A DNA stretch of 10,013 nucleotides from Comamonadaceae bacterium (lineage in GTDB: Bacteria; Pseudomonadota; Gammaproteobacteria; Burkholderiales; Burkholderiaceae_C). A program made the translations under genes and the position numbers. Where the stretch lies: contig CANCCF010000150.1 in assembly GCA_947374485.1 (NCBI GenBank), positions 1 to 10,013 of the forward strand, in the 5' to 3' direction. Below the pieces are notes generated by a model, which worked only from the letters and a program-made list of their open reading frames with translations, ran no database searches and was not told the origin of the DNA. Position 1 is the stretch's first letter; each line of letters opens with the position of its first letter. Of the stretch, positions 9,432-10,013 are shown in pieces.

Positions 9432-9982
9432 TGCCCTGCAAAGTCCACCAGGGTATACAGCGGCAAACCGGATTCGCGCAGGCGCGCTGACCCGCCGAGC
9501 TCAGGCAAATCCACAATCGCTGCACCTTCCATCACATGCGCGCCCTGGCGCTCCAGCAGGCGCCTTCCTGCCATCATGGTGCCGCCGGTGGCAATCAAAT
9601 CGTCGATCAACAGCACGCGCTGGCCCGGCTTGACGGCGTCGGTATGCAGCTCCACCGTGGCGCTGCCATATTCCAGCTCATAGGTTTCTTCCACCGTGGT
9701 GAAGGGCAGCTTGCCCTTCTTGCGGATCGGCACAAAACCCACGTTGAGCTCATAAGCCACCACCGCGCCGATGATGAAGCCGCGCGCATCCAGCCCGGCC
9801 ACCACATCCGGGCGCAGCGCCGGGTCCATGTAGCGGTGCACAAAGGCGTCTATCAGCACCCGGAACACCTTGGCGTCCTGCAGCAGCGGCGTAATGTCCC
9901 GGAACTGCACGCCAGGCGCAGGCCAATCCGGCACGGTGCGGATATTGTCACGCAGGTATTGGTTCACGCTGATGTGTTGCAT
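9428..9982 (-). CDS. apt: Adenine phosphoribosyltransferase
   Basis: Apt catalyses adenine + PRPP -> AMP + diphosphate in purine salvage, in the cytoplasm, typically as a homodimer. The 184-aa protein matches the usual length (E. coli 183). Seen: the N-terminal PDWPAPGVQFRDITPLL (18-34), the GLDARGFIIG purine/ribose-binding segment (63-72), the flexible-loop region FVPIRKKGKLP (83-93), and the PRPP signature VLLIDDLIATGGT (123-135) with adjacent acidic residues. I chose ATG 9982 over the TTG at 9997 because MQHISVNQYL fits the family and AAGG lies 6 bases upstream. It is convergent with the plus-strand gene that ends 9 bp away, and is the only gene transcribed toward the candidate origin. Confidence 0.97.
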   Translation of the reverse strand: MQHISVNQYLRDNIRTVPDWPAPGVQFRDITPLLQDAKVFRVLIDAFVHRYMDPALRPDVVAGLDARGFIIGAVVAYELNVGFVPIRKKGKLPFTTVEETYELEYGSATVELHTDAVKPGQRVLLIDDLIATGGTMMAGRRLLERQGAHVMEGAAIVDLPELGGSARLRESGLPLYTLVDFAGH

Positions 9983-10013
9983 GGGGAGCCTTGGCAATAA
10001 GAGCTATTGAAAC

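Noticed and set aside
9536..10000. 154-codon plus-strand open frame opposite apt
   Set aside because: apt is certain on the minus strand with its PRPP signature; the plus frame has antisense-type composition.

Overview
This window is a chromosomal replication-origin neighbourhood of a GC-rich betaproteobacterium, most likely Burkholderiales, family Comamonadaceae. The evidence is the gene order gyrB-dnaN-dnaA | rpmH-rnpA-yidD-yidC-mnmE, the MnmE N-terminus (MLPRHHDPI...ATAPGRG), a GyrB with an N-terminal extension ahead of the SIQILEGLEAVRKRPG block, and overall codon use. No mobile element, phage gene, CRISPR array, tRNA or rRNA is visible. The genus cannot be fixed from the sequence alone.

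Layout. Left arm, minus strand: gyrB (3' end cut off by the window edge), dnaN, and dnaA. A GC-rich hairpin separates dnaN from gyrB. Centre: a 223-bp AT-rich divergent spacer (4391-4613) between dnaA and rpmH. It carries one perfect DnaA box, one near-perfect box, a likely dnaA promoter whose 17-bp spacer contains the perfect box, and a good sigma-70 promoter for rpmH. This is the best candidate for oriC or its dnaA-proximal part. Right arm, plus strand: rpmH, rnpA, yidD and yidC, the last three joined by two 4-base ATGA overlaps, then mnmE and an uncharacterised 239-aa protein. The window ends with apt on the minus strand, convergent with the uncharacterised gene. A perfect 7-bp-stem hairpin overlaps both stop codons at that junction.

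How the genes work together. dnaA, dnaN and gyrB supply the initiator, sliding clamp and gyrase B subunit. rpmH and rnpA supply ribosomal protein L34 and the RNase P protein. yidD and yidC serve inner-membrane protein insertion. mnmE modifies wobble uridines of tRNA and apt salvages adenine. Transcription diverges from the central spacer, co-directional with replication if the origin lies there, except for apt.

This is mostly a well-known conserved locus. I found no convincing new biological system. The points most worth a second look are the DnaA box inside the dnaA promoter, the shared stop-codon hairpin, the hairpin between dnaN and gyrB, and the uncharacterised gene after mnmE.
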